Part shown: in pieces, positions 1 through 10,072 of the stretch | Position numbering within the stretch: the first letter of the stretch is position 1 | Layout of the letters: every line of letters begins with the position of its first letter | Source: Aphrophora alni | Taxonomy: Eukaryota; Arthropoda; Insecta; Hemiptera; Aphrophoridae | DNA: 64,000 nucleotides | Assembly: GCA_963513935.1 (NCBI GenBank) | Contig: OY740766.1 | Location: forward strand, 6,293,000-6,356,999 | Reading direction: 5' to 3' | Program-made: the position numbers and the translations under genes | Notes under the pieces: model-generated | What the model was told of the DNA's origin: nothing | The model's database searches: none | What the model saw: only the letters and a program-made list of their open reading frames with translations

Positions 1-536
1 ATCATCTTGAAGACGGTTCAATCGGATAGATTAATGTACAATAATAAACCCAAACAAATTTTAAGTTCATTCACAGTAAGGTCTTTGTATACCAAGATAT
101 ACAGGACTGAGGAACAGTACCTGAATCACAAAATAGTTCTAAGGCATATCTGTTAGTTTCTCTTGGACTATGTCCTTAAGTAAAATGTCATCCAATAATA
201 AATAAAAATAATTAATGGGCCTATTTTTCCCAAGAATTAGAAAAAGCGTTTTATTATTCCAGGTAAATGGGATATATCTTTCAGACCAAAAGTAGGCCTA
301 CTGTTACACCAAATCGGGTTCAATTCAGTGACACTTTCAGTGCTCTCTCTCACCATCACTACTACCCCCTGCTGTTATCCCCAAAGTCATCCATTTCATC
401 ATCACTAACAAAAAAGTTGTTAGGAAGTCCAGAAGCTATTATTAAATTAATGAAAATAAAATAATGTGTAATTAGTAAAAATAATAATTAACACAAACAC
501 ACTATCATAAATACAATTAAATTTAATGTTCATTAA
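1..536. other. Leading segment without recognised gene
   Basis: AT-rich. It may include the eroded 5' part of the Penelope-like copy starting at 537, but I could not match it. The ORF at 267-464 is low complexity. Confidence 0.4.
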
Positions 537-1364
537 ACTGAAGTAGACAACAAAATTAATTTCCTAGACGTTACTGTAACAAAAACCAACGATAAATGCA
601 AATACAAAATATTCAGGAAAATAACTACATCAGATGTAACTATCCATTCACAGTCATACCATCCACTTACACAAAAAATGGCGGCCTATAACAGTTTTAT
701 ACACCGTCTTATGTCCATACCACTCGATGAAACGGATTTCAAAGAGGAATTAAATGTCATTAAATATATCGCACAGGCAAATGGATATAGAAGCCAAATG
801 GTTGACAAATTATTGGAAAGGCATAAGAAGGCAAAATTGATGAAAAAATATAACATCTTACAGAATAAAGTAGACAAAAAGAAATATGTTGCTACCGATT
901 ATACTGAAATAATGCCCTCCATCCTAAAAAATGCTCTCCAAAAACATAACATCATTATCACACACAGAACTAATAATAATATACAAAAAATTCTGCGTAA
1001 AAAACATGAAATTCCTACAGAGAAGTCAGGCATATATAAAATAACGTGTGATGACTGCGATAGTTTTTACATCGGACAGACAGGCAGATCGTTCATAGAT
1101 AGATATAAAGAACACTTGCCCAATAATAACTTGTACACTATTAGATCAAGTTTTGCACAACACATTATCGATAACAAGCATTCGTATACTAACTTTGAAT
1201 CCAACCTGACACCTCTCCATATCATTAAAAAAGGACCAATGATGAATGCCACTGAAGAATATGAAATTTACAAATCATTTAAACAATCACCAAACGATAT
1301 CCTCAATGAAAAACTGTCCTTCCAATCAAATGCATTATATGAGACGGCAATGAGTTACAGATAA
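537..1364 (+). pseudogene. 3' part of a Penelope-like element: end of reverse transcriptase plus GIY-YIG endonuclease
   Basis: The frame is open from 537, upstream of the ATG at 678, and ends at TAA 1364. It begins in the RT/thumb region (INFLDVTVTK, YHPLTQKMAAYNSFIHRL) and ends in a GIY-YIG endonuclease. Counting from the ATG, GIY is at residues 118-120, YIG at 131-133, with GQTGR and RYKEHL following. Cys124 and Cys127 lie between GIY and YIG, and SFAQHIIDNKHSY follows, fitting the Cys/His finger of Penelope endonucleases. The N-terminal RT is missing (stop at 534-536), so this is a 5'-truncated copy. Endonuclease residues look intact. Confidence 0.9.
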
Positions 1365-1620
1365 ACTGATATGATCAACCAATAGTCAGATAACCTTGGC
1401 CTCACCGTAATGCCAGTAGTTCGCGAACCATGAAACCGTGCACATGTATGAAAAATATATATATATATTAAAATCAACGTATATGTGTATTTATTTGATT
1501 GTGTGTATAGTGTCAATGTGTTTGTGATATTAATGTTTTAACGACCTCTACGGAGTGAAAATACTGAAGATGGAGATACGTCTCCGAAACGCGTCTTTGT
1601 AATAAAGACATAATCAAAGT
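1365..1620 (+). mobile_element. 3' tail of the Penelope-like element with hammerhead-like core
   Basis: Follows the GIY-YIG ORF. At 1564-1590 it has CTGAAGA, one T, a 5-bp stem GGAGA/TCTCC with loop TACG, then GAAAC, followed by GCGTC. Hammerhead ribozymes use CUGANGA, stem II and GAAA, and Penelope-like terminal repeats are known to carry minimal versions. The single extra T before stem II departs from the consensus. The tail ends near AATAAAGACATAATC. Confidence 0.6.
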
Positions 1621-1959
1621 CACATGACGGATCTATAAGGTAATATAAAATAATTTATTACTCATTATACAATTAAATTCACGAAATAAAAAAAAACAGC
1701 AAAGTTAAACAAACACATAAAAAGTTAAACGTGTATATTCTAGATATGCATGAGAATCATCTTCCGTCTACTCCAAAAGCTGAAACTCACAATGAGAATA
1801 TAGAAAAGTATATTACACATGATGCGGAAATGCACCATGTGTTTGCACGGATAACTTAACAAAGTGCAGTTCCGCATCAGTCGTAGTGAATTTGTTATAA
1901 AAAATACAATTCGCTTAAGTATTTACTACAGCCAGACTGCTAATTTTTGGGATTTTTTT

Positions 1960-2100
1960 TTCTTTTTTTCGTTTACTACATCTTACATATTAAGAATAAA
2001 TAATGTTTTCAATGTAGAAGTCACTTTTTTTCACAGAAAAATCACAATTTAAAAACTATGAAATCCACGTACTTATAGGTTGACATAATAGCAATGAGAA
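1960..2100. repeat. Single arm of the 5S-core inverted-repeat family
   Basis: CACAGAAAAATCACAATTT and neighbouring AAACTATGAAATCCACG match the arm-to-core junction of the copies at 6.1-7.2 kb. In reverse orientation they match 7315-7445. Only one arm is present here. Confidence 0.5.
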
Positions 2101-2231
2101 TATGATGTATGTGCATTACATAATTACTACACCAGGTCGGTATTTATATGTCACAACAGGTTTATAAACCTTTTTGTAGGTTTATTGAAGTTAAAAATTT
2201 GCTTACTTTAATAAAGAAGGTGATATAATTA

Positions 2232-2272
2232 TGTCACGACAGGTTTGGCCAGGTGGCTATATAATATATATA
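2232..2272. repeat. Stray copy of the GACAGGTTTGGCCAGG repeat core
   Basis: Contains CACGACAGGTTTGGCCAGGT followed by a TA-rich run, the same core found in the foldback element at 3024-5955 and the MITE at 49295-49692. The left context (TTGAAGTTAA...TTTGCTTACTTT, 2186-2210) also resembles the interior of that MITE. Terminal repeats are not evident, so this is a fragment. Confidence 0.6.
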
Positions 2273-2354
2273 CGTGTCAAATACATATATACAAACATAT
2301 TTTTAGGTATTGAGAAAGGTGTATTACTTGAGATCCTTTTGTAGCATTAAATTA

Positions 2355-2830
2355 TAAAAAAATGTTTATTATGCACTAGTAAATTCTAGGCTGAGATGTG
2401 GACTGTTGGTATGGGGTGTTACATACCTAAACACACTATGCATGTAGTTAGAACTCAAAAACATAATTAGATCAATGCTATTCAGATCAAAATTTGAGCA
2501 ATCCTTGTCTATATTTAGGAAATTGAATATTCTATCTTTATGAAGATTGGTATGTGTTAGTTCTGAATGCGGGTATAGAAGGTAGACTGGATATGCCATA
2601 ATCTGACATACGGAATATGCGTAGAGAGCAGTATTGGATTTTATCCTGTACAAAGCTAACTATATTTCAAAAATGTTGTTTATTCCACCGAACTAAATTT
2701 TTTAATGCTTTGCTTAAAGATATAAAGGAAATCAATGAAGTAAAATCTTTTTTTAAAGAAATGAAATACCTGGTTACTTGGTTTTGGAAATATTGAAGAA
2801 TTTTTTTGAGAGCAAGTCCTAACACTGTTG
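2355..2830 (+). pseudogene. C-terminal tail of a non-LTR retrotransposon (jockey/CR1-like)
   Basis: Broken plus-strand translation reads LVNSRLRCGLLVWGVTYLNT, then NIIRSMLF, FRKLNILSL, an altered YVSSECGY stretch and finally IFKEMK-like and GYLVLEILKNFFE segments. The order (LRYGIILWG-type motif, basic IIRSM helix, LNIL-L motif, SGY, final EEFF tail) is the usual end of jockey/CR1-type ORF2 proteins. Several stops are present. No poly(A) or target duplication was found. Confidence 0.65.
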
Positions 2831-3224
2831 TTTTTAGATTAGAGGTAGTTACAGGCTTTAGTTGAGATCATTTTATGTTTATTTATATGATTATTCGTGG
2901 TAGCATTTGCCTTCCTGTTTTTCATATATTCATTTTTAAGTTTGTGCTGGTAAATCCAAAACTGGCATTGCCAACAAGGTTACCTAACTTCCTAAATTTT
3001 GTTAAAATCATTGTAACTTAGTGGGTAATTCTGCACAATTACTTGGTCAACCCCAAATTTTTTCATATTTTACTACGGTCATAAGGATGTTCTCAGAAAG
3101 CAAGAAACATAAAATTTAAGGCCCGCAAGGCCATCTGCCGAGCGATAAGAAGGTTCAAGGTCCACGCGATAACAGTGGCTTGCGGGAGACGCAAGGAAGG
3201 CCTATAATGACAGGTTTGGCCAGA

Positions 3225-5008
3225 TCACTATATATATAAACGGCTTTGTCCTGACTGACTGAATGAATGACTGACAGAGAATCAACGTAGAGCAAAAACC
3301 AACAAAGATATTGATACCAAAATTTAAAGGCATATTTGTATGAGGTCATAGACGCTCACTAAGAAAGGATTTTGCGGAATTATAATTTTAAAGGGTATTA
3401 AATACAAAAAGAAAAAAAAGTCAATTTCATTCATTTAATTTTAAACGTCAACATACACGCGCCTAGCGGCAAAAAGATAAGACTCGAATCAAAACAAATT
3501 CTAAATCTAATACTTTCCGACCCAATTATAACTACATCCAGAAAATTGTCAATCTAAAACAAATCAAAACCTATATTAAAATTGCGCCTAAGAATTTGAT
3601 TAATCCATAAAAAATAACAACACACAGTTAAAGACAAGAAAACTTAAATAATTTGTTTTTATCTAGACGTGAAAGGTCAACTTGGAAAATAACCGAATTG
3701 AAAATATAACTCCGATCTTTCGCCGATTATAAAAATACAGAAGACCTAGAGACAAAATGAGATATACAGAAATACGAAGTAGATATTTCTAAATATAAAA
3801 CATCACCTGAGTTCATATAAATATTTAATAACAAAGACAGAATCTGTGGAAATATGAACGAAAATCTGGAATTAAGATGGCGACCATTAGAAGCAAGACG
3901 TTAGTTATAAAATACACGCCCACAGAAGTTTGTGATTGGAGAAGAATATCGCGGGACTTTCTTCGCCGATATGAATAGAAATTGTATATATATATATAAA
4001 ATAATAACTTTTTTAAAACAGGTTATTGTACACTATGTTATTTTCTCGGGAATATTAATTAGGACAGAGATTTTGTATTGTTATAAATAAAAGAGGCAAT
4101 TTTCAATTTATAAAATATATCATTTACCATATATAAATTGGCCTACTATTAAATTCTAATATGTCTTTTTTTAAAATTAGATTGTAACATATTGTTTTCT
4201 TAATTTTAAATATCTTAACTTTGTGTGTGTTGAAACATGTGTTGGTTCAATCTAGGCCTAACTTAAAAATATTATTTGTACTAGCTGGACATCCGAATCA
4301 ACTGTTTCATCAGTTATTTTATTAAATTGGCTGCTATGGTAATGAATGCAAATAATAGGTACATTCAAGAAATAATATGTATTGGTTCATCTTTCTAGGC
4401 CTAACCTAAAATTATATTTAATTTATTTTACCTACCTTAATGGCAACATACACATATAACTTATGTTGTTGTGCACATCTTTGGCATAGTACGTTTCTAT
4501 TGATATTTATAAATTTCATCTTTCAATAGTAATTTTTTAGTTTTTCATAATGTTGTTTATTTATTGATACTACAGCTGCTAGACGCTGGGTTTAATGCCC
4601 AACGATTCTTTACGATTTTCAAAATAAATTTACAAATATGGAATATAAAAAATGTTTTTATCAAAATGAATCCTACTCTATGTTACTCTGGGATTGTGTA
4701 GTTTTTTTTATTTAAAAAAATGTTTCAATTGGTTCAGTAGTTCCAGAGATTAACCCCATACATACAACAAAGAAATAAATTTTAAGTCTTTATAATATTA
4801 GTATGGATATAAATACAAAACCAATTGATATATTATATATATTTTTATTATTATTAATATGACATAACAATAAGTAATAGATACAATTTTTAATTTTTTT
4901 TGGAAATAAAATTTATTTAATATAGTTAGTTATTATTTTTTTTATGTCTTTTATTTATTTTCCATTTAACCAGATGAGCCACAGCAACGCGTGGCCGGGT
5001 ACAGCTAG
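3225..5008 (+). mobile_element. Non-autonomous Helitron nested in the foldback element (copy 1, 1784 bp)
   Basis: Starts TC at 3225 after host A and ends CTAG at 5008 before host T, the A^T insertion rule of Helitrons. The 3' end has a hairpin GCCAC/GTGGC at 4978-4995, 9-10 bases before the terminus. The 5' region (ATATATAAACGGCTTTGTCC, then AGAGAATCAACGTAGAGC) recurs at the start of copy 2. Removing it restores GGCCAG-A-T-AGCTATAT, which matches the paralogous segment GGCCAGGTAGCTATAT at 5190. It has no coding capacity. A TCCATACTAATATTATAAAG-type start on the minus strand near 4805 suggests a further old Helitron nested inside. Confidence 0.87.
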
Positions 5009-5174
5009 TAGCTATATATATAGGCCTATATATATAGCTACCTGGCGAAACCTGTCATTATATATAATGGTACTGTCACAACTGGCCTTCCGCGCGTCTC
5101 CCGCAAGCCACTGTTATCGCGTAGACTTTGAACCTTCTTATCGCTCTGTACGATGGGGAGACGCGCGGAAGGCC

Positions 5175-5250
5175 TATAATGACAGGTTTGGCCAGGTAGC
5201 TATATATATAGGCCTATATATATAGCTACCTGGCCAAACCTGTCATTATA
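5175..5250. repeat. 76-bp perfect palindrome
   Basis: Reads TATAATGACAGGTTTGGCCA outward from the left, with the exact reverse complement on the right, and is centred between 5212 and 5213. A 32-bp inner palindrome of the same sequence recurs at 5009-5040, where Helitron copy 1 split its outer arm. Such a structure can extrude as a cruciform. Confidence 0.9.
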
Positions 5251-5252
5251 TA

Positions 5253-5749
5253 TCACTATATATATAAACGGCTTTGTCCTGTCTGATTGAATGAATGACT
5301 GACTGACAGAGAATCAACGTAGAGCAAAAACCAACCAAGATATTGATACCAAAATTTAAAGGCATATTTGCATGAGGTCATAGACGCTCACTAAGAAAGG
5401 ATTTTGCGAAATTTTAATTTTAAAGGGTATTAAATACAAAAAGAAAAACGAATTTTATTAAGCAACTAGGCTGTTTATAAAGTTTATTTTCTTAGAATAG
5501 GTCAATTTGTTTCTCGATTCTAAACCAAATTTATAATATACTATGTTTTGTTTACATTAGGTACAGATCTAAACATGCACGCATGCAGGTATTCTTTTGT
5601 ATACCTGCATGCGTGCATGTTTAGATGCGTAGATGGGAAATACCACTCAGTACTCCAAATCAGTACTTTTTTATCAAAACATGCGATTTAATAAACGTAA
5701 GATCACAACTTGAATGATTCGCGGGTAAAGCCGCGACGGGAGATGCTAG
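5253..5749 (+). mobile_element. Non-autonomous Helitron nested in the foldback element (copy 2, 497 bp)
   Basis: Starts TC at 5253 after A and ends CTAG at 5749 before T. The 3' hairpin CGCGG/CCGCG (5720-5735) sits about 10 bases from the end, as in Helitrons. Its first about 190 bp are nearly identical to copy 1, and then it diverges. It contains an inner inverted pair, AACATGCACGCATGCAGGTA and its complement (5572-5625). Excision restores an AT-rich junction continuous with GGTACTGTCACAACTGGCC, as in the paralogous middle segment. Confidence 0.87.
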
Positions 5750-6122
5750 TAATTATATAACGGTACTGTCACAACTGGCCTTCCGCGCGTCTCCCACAAG
5801 CCACTGTTATCGCGTGGACTTTGAACCTTCTTATCGCTCGGCAGATGGCCTTGCGGGCCTTAAATTTTATGTTTCTTGCTTTCTGAGAACATCCTTATGA
5901 CCGTAGTAAAATATGAAAAAATTTGGGGTTGACCAAGTAATTGTGCAGAATTACCACTTAGTGTTTAAGTTGAAAATTTTGTGTTTACACTATATTAAGA
6001 CTTTTTTATTTTATTTTGGCATTATTTGTATGGTTATGTATCAATATTGTATAGTGTACAAGTTAAAATTTTGTTATTATAAAGAAATATTTTGAATTTG
6101 TTTGTATGTATGGCTGTTCATA

Positions 6123-6706
6123 TTAGTGCTGTTGTCATATAATTATGTATGTTGGAAATAAATTTATTCATTCACATAAGTAATTATTTACTGTAATTGC
6201 TACCGGTCTTTGTGGTGAATTTTTTGTTTTTAATCATGTTCTACATAACTTATTTCTTTATAACAAAATAAGTTTTCAGCACAAAGCTAACTTTTTCACA
6301 GAAAAATCATAGTTTTAAACTTCAAAATTCAATGCATTTAAATCACCGAAATCAAGCAACATGATTAAGTACTTGGATGGATGACCGTTTGAGAACGCCA
6401 TGCACAATTTTTTTTCAAATTTACGGATAGGTTATGTAAATTATTTGACCTTGTAAGGTAAACATTTGTATACAAACCTATTGTAACACATAATTAACTT
6501 AGCAAAGTTGAAATTATGTTTTTCCCCTGAAAAGGTTAGCTCCGTGTTGAAAACTTATTTTATTATTAAGAAATAAGATATTATGTAGAACATGATTTTT
6601 TTTTAAATCACCAAAAAGACTGATAGCAATCACAGTAAATAATTACCTATACGAATGAATAAATTTATTTCCAACATACATAATTTTATGACAACAGTAT
6701 GGTAAT
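6123..6706. mobile_element. Inverted-repeat element with a 5S-rRNA-like core (copy 1)
   Basis: The left arm (6123-6320) and right arm (about 6500-6706) are reverse complements, including GGTAATTATTTACTG-type ends, the ATTTCTT..AATAAGTTTTCA block and outer TTGGAAATAAATTTATTC stretches. Between them, 6343-6405 matches the 3' half of 5S rRNA. There is no coding sequence. The outer parts are inverted too, so the original target duplication cannot be read. Confidence 0.75.
6343..6405 (+). ncRNA. 5S-rRNA-derived segment inside inverted-repeat element (not a 5S gene)
   Basis: TCACCGAAATCAAGCAACAT, AGTACTTGGATGGATGACCG and GAGAACGCC line up in order with animal 5S rRNA from about base 45 to 100. This span holds the internal control region (A box, intermediate element, C box) bound by TFIIIA/Pol III. 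The flanking 5' half of 5S is missing or too diverged, so it is a pseudogene or SINE3-like remnant. Confidence 0.75.
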
Positions 6707-6898
6707 TGTTTACAAAGAAAGTTACTGCTTTTTTGAGATTTTTTAAAACAAATTCTACAACCCCTTTATTTCTTAATAATAAAAAAATAAGTTTTCAAGG
6801 CGGAGCTAATTTTTTCAGAGAAAAATCACAATTTCAAAACTACAAAATTCAATGCATTTATAGATCACGGAAGAAATTTACACGTAAATCAGATATGG

Positions 6899-6945
<47 letters not shown>

Positions 6946-7170
6946 CCACCTTACTTAACCTTGTAAGGCAAAAATCAGAGTACAAATCTATTTTAATGTG
7001 TAATTCATTTAATGGACCTTAACGTAGAAAATCTGAATTATGTTTTTTTGTGAAAAACTTAGCTCCATGTTGATAAATTATTTTATTATTAAGAAATACG
7101 CCAAATACGGTATGTAGAACATGTTTAAAAAACCTCATAAAAAAAGCAGTGTAACTTTCTTTGTAAACAG
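6702..7170. mobile_element. Inverted-repeat element, copy 2 (core deleted)
   Basis: The left arm starts TAATTGTTTACAAAGAAAGT (6704) and the right arm ends with its complement near 7167. The arms share the AATAAGTTTTCAAGGCGGAG / CTTAGCTCCATGTTGATAAA block with copy 1. The core stops after ATGCATTTATAGATCACGGA, just where the 5S segment would begin, and is replaced by a TA microsatellite at 6897-6943. The small ORFs here are shadows. Confidence 0.7.
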
Positions 7171-7314
7171 AACATGATACACAACCCAACAGCACATGAT
7201 ACACAACCATACAACCAGTCGAAAATCGAAATGTCATTTCTAAAATTATTTGTCATAATAATGATATATGCCTTAAACCAGACGACTCCCATTTTACATT
7301 ATGAGACGCTAATG

Positions 7315-7445
7315 TGAAGAATTGCCATTATGTCTAACCTATAAATAGTAAGATTTCATAGTTTTCGAATTGTGATTTTTCGGTTAAAAAGTGAATTCCG
7401 CAATTGAAGAAATAAATTATTCTTAAGAATAAAGATATGTAGTAA
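7315..7445. repeat. Single arm of the same family, opposite orientation
   Basis: CATTATGTCTAACCTATAAA, then TTTCATAGTTTTCGAATTGT and GATTTTTCGG correspond to the reverse complement of 1960-2100. It contains no 5S-like part. Confidence 0.5.
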
Positions 7446-8884
7446 AGAATTAACAATATATGTGTGAAAATTAGCTGTAATTGCTGATCTTTATAGGCCT
7501 AATTACCGAGTAAAATAGCTTTGAAAGAAAACTCGTCTTAAGGGAATAAAGTATTAATGGTAGACTACCTGTTTACTAAAATTATTTAATTCCATGCATG
7601 AAAATGATTTAGTTTTCTTCTTGACATCAACTGACACTGTACTCATGTTTGCCTTTTCACAATAAAACATACAACAATACAACTGAACTAAATGGAAGGA
7701 AGAATCACAATAAACGAATAAACATAGGACATAGTCATAGGACTGAGAAAGTTATGTACTGTATCTTTTATCTTTCCACAGTTCCAAAAAGAAATACAAA
7801 CTGGTGCGCCTGCGCTGTGAGATTAGTCAACGGAATCCAGGATCAGGATCATTTATATAATATATATATATAAGGAATTGTTGAAATATGGAATTTTTAT
7901 GATATAATACAAAAATTGCTAACAGAATTAAAGCTTGCCTGCCCTAAAAGAAAATATTCCTTAATACTTTTGAGTTTAATTAAAAAAAACTGGTTATTCC
8001 AATTCCGTATATAATCCTTCAAAATTTATATAATCTCTTTTCCCATTGCAAATGCTTAGACACTTTTGAACATACAAGTTGCATCATCTAACAATCACCA
8101 ATCCCTCTACTAGCTGGAAGCTGGAAGCAATTTCCAGTACTCATAACAAGTTTATAATCGATATTCTAGTATTCAAGTGGAGTAACAGTAGAGTAAACAA
8201 GGTAAATTTTGTAATATTTATTTGCAGAGTATTGTTTCCAACACATTCAGTTATGTAATACTGTAGACATAATGAATTTATAAAGTATTTTGAAAAAGAA
8301 GCTATTATTTTAAACATAACCTAAAAGTGAGATCCATAACCTATAAATCCACGTTTACAGTTGTGTTACTTTTTGTATGTTTACACATTTTCCATCTTAA
8401 CTACATCAAAGAAATAAATATTCCTTAATTATGTATTTTATTCTTGGTGTTATGAATGTCTAGAATATCCTAACTTTACGATAAAAATGTGAGTTAGTAG
8501 GCCTGGTAGGCTAATTGTTTACTCTAATGCCCCAATTTTAATGTTTTGTTTTCCCGTTATTTTCCCAATTATGATTTTTTTTTTTCAATAATTTTGTACT
8601 ACATACTTCTCTTTATAAGAATAGTAACATTCTTTGGTGAACAGAAGTTGTTTTTTGCTTCGAAATTGACATATGTAGGTTAAGTTTACATGGCAAACAC
8701 AATGTCCCAATTTTGATTTTTTTTTTTTTCCATTAATTTTTTAGTACATACCTCTATTTATAAGAATAGTAACATTTTTAGGTGAGCAAAAACGTTTATC
8801 ACTTCGAATTTGACATATTTCAGTGATGTATTTGTGGATTAAGTTTAGGCCTATATGGCAAACACAATGTTTCGACTGATAACA
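7446..8884. other. AT-rich intergenic DNA, degraded repeats
   Basis: A 1.4-kb stretch with no supported gene. At 8560-8860 a segment of about 150 bp (TTTTGTACTACATACTTC.. TAGTAACATT.. TTGACATAT) occurs twice in tandem with divergence. The ORF at 7649-7873 has no family resemblance. Confidence 0.6.
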
Positions 8885-8930
8885 GAAGTCAAGAAACATT
8901 GAGCATAGTTATTACTTGGATGGGTGATAG
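8885..8930 (+). ncRNA. 5S-rRNA-derived fragment
   Basis: GAAGTCAAGAAACATTGAG followed by TTACTTGGATGGGTGATAG matches the A-box to C-box part of 5S rRNA with scattered changes. Its left context (8560-8880) contains two diverged tandem copies of an AACACAATGT...GAATAGTAACATT repeat. Confidence 0.6.
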
Positions 8931-9057
8931 TTTTTCTACAACATGTACATGGGATTAGTGTTGTTCAAACTATTGAACAGTTAACATTGAGTATAAGATG
9001 TGTGAATAGGTATAATATATATAGCTACCTTACGTGACCTTGTAAGATAAAAACAAT

Positions 9058-9131
9058 ATCTCATCGTCGAAGTTAAGCAACATAGAGGGTGGATAATCAG
9101 TACTTGGATGCGAGACCGCCTGGAAACACTA
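9058..9131 (+). ncRNA. 5S-rRNA-derived fragment, best box C
   Basis: TCTCATCGTCGAAGTTAAGC, then CAGTACTTGGATGCGAGACC and GCCTGGAAACACTAATG track 5S rRNA in order from about base 38 to 103. It is flanked by TTACGTGACCTTGTAAGATA, the same flank that borders the 5S cores at 6.4 and 42.9 kb. It is not a full gene. Confidence 0.7.
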
Positions 9132-9834
9132 ATGAAAAATTTCAATTGGGTGTGGTTATATCGTAAGTTTATTACGCATAGGTTATAATACTCAAACTTA
9201 TAATACTTTTCTAGAATTTATATAAATGTTATAAGGTCAAGTAAGATGTCTATATATATGTAAGGTAAAAACACTTCATGCAGAAACTTATTTTAACGGT
9301 TAATTCACTTAATGAACCTTAACTTAGAAAACATTTTTCTCACCAAAAAATGATATAATTCTTATAATGAGAGGTATGTAGTACAAAAATAAAGGGGGGG
9401 GGGTATTAAAATTGGAGCGCTACAATAAACAATTACTGTAGGCCTTTTATGTAAGATTAGGCGGTAATTATGTATTGAAGCTTCCACCAGATTTTAGTTG
9501 CAAACTTAAACTATTTAACTTGTTTGTCATTCTAATCAGATATTTTTTAACAATGCGAAACTATTTTCAAGTCTCAAAATCCATTAATATTTAAAGAAAC
9601 ACAATTTTATACACAGGGAATTTAGGCTTTTTTGGGTTATAATGAACGTGGACAATTATAACATGAATCAAGTTCGTGACTGCATTTTGTATAGGCTAAA
9701 TACAAAATTAATAAATTTTGTATGTTATAAATATAGTCCTTTCTTATTTTTCCTATTATTATTATTTCTAAAACATGTCTTTGTATAACATTATAATTAC
9801 TTGTATTTAAAGCTGCTTTATTTTTACAGACAAA
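9132..9834. other. Region upstream of eIF2-alpha coding start
   Basis: Contains repeat debris to about 9400 and a G-run at 9392-9401. No TATA or initiator element stands out. A pyrimidine-rich acceptor, TTTTTACAG, ends at 9829, implying that the 5'UTR is spliced and that the real promoter lies further upstream. Confidence 0.5.
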
Positions 9835-10072
9835 ATGCCTCTCACATGTCGATTTTATAAAAAGAAATATCCAGAAGTGGAAGATGTAGTTATGGTAAAC
9901 GTGCGTAGTATAGCTGAAATGGGTGCATATGTGCATCTCTTAGAATATAACAATATCGAGGGCATGATATTACTCTCAGAATTGTCTAGACGACGTATTA
10001 GATCAATCAACAAACTTATTAGAGTTGGGAAAACTGAACCTGTTGTGGTTATTCGAGTTGATAAAGAGAAAG
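9835..10072 (+). CDS. eIF2S1 (eIF2alpha): eIF2-alpha coding exon 1 (residues 1-79)
   Basis: Begins at the ATG of [19 protein letters not shown] and ends AAAG before the donor GTAAGT. It encodes nearly all of the S1 (OB-fold) domain, including [25 protein letters not shown] and the basic loop [10 protein letters not shown] with the regulatory serine. The N-terminus is one residue shorter than the mammalian form. The open frame runs on into intron 1 as far as 10170, but that extension is not coding. Confidence 0.97.

Larger units (their letters stand above)
3016..5963. mobile_element. Foldback class II element with long terminal inverted repeats, 8-bp target duplication and two nested Helitrons
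   Basis: The left arm starting GGTAATTCTGCACAATTACT at 3024 and the right arm ending at 5955 are reverse complements over about 178 bp with few differences. The 8-bp direct repeat ACTTAGTG flanks them exactly (3016-3023 and 5956-5963). Eight-bp duplications occur in hAT, Mutator-like, P and Merlin elements; the long arms favour a Mutator-like or foldback type, but no transposase is present. A third, truncated arm copy lies at 5069-5157 in the right-arm orientation. Subtracting the two Helitrons leaves about 650 bp of nearly pure palindrome units. Confidence 0.88.

Noticed and set aside
6343..6405. A functional 5S rRNA gene
   Set aside because: Only the 3' half is recognisable, with several changes, and it sits inside a mobile inverted-repeat element.
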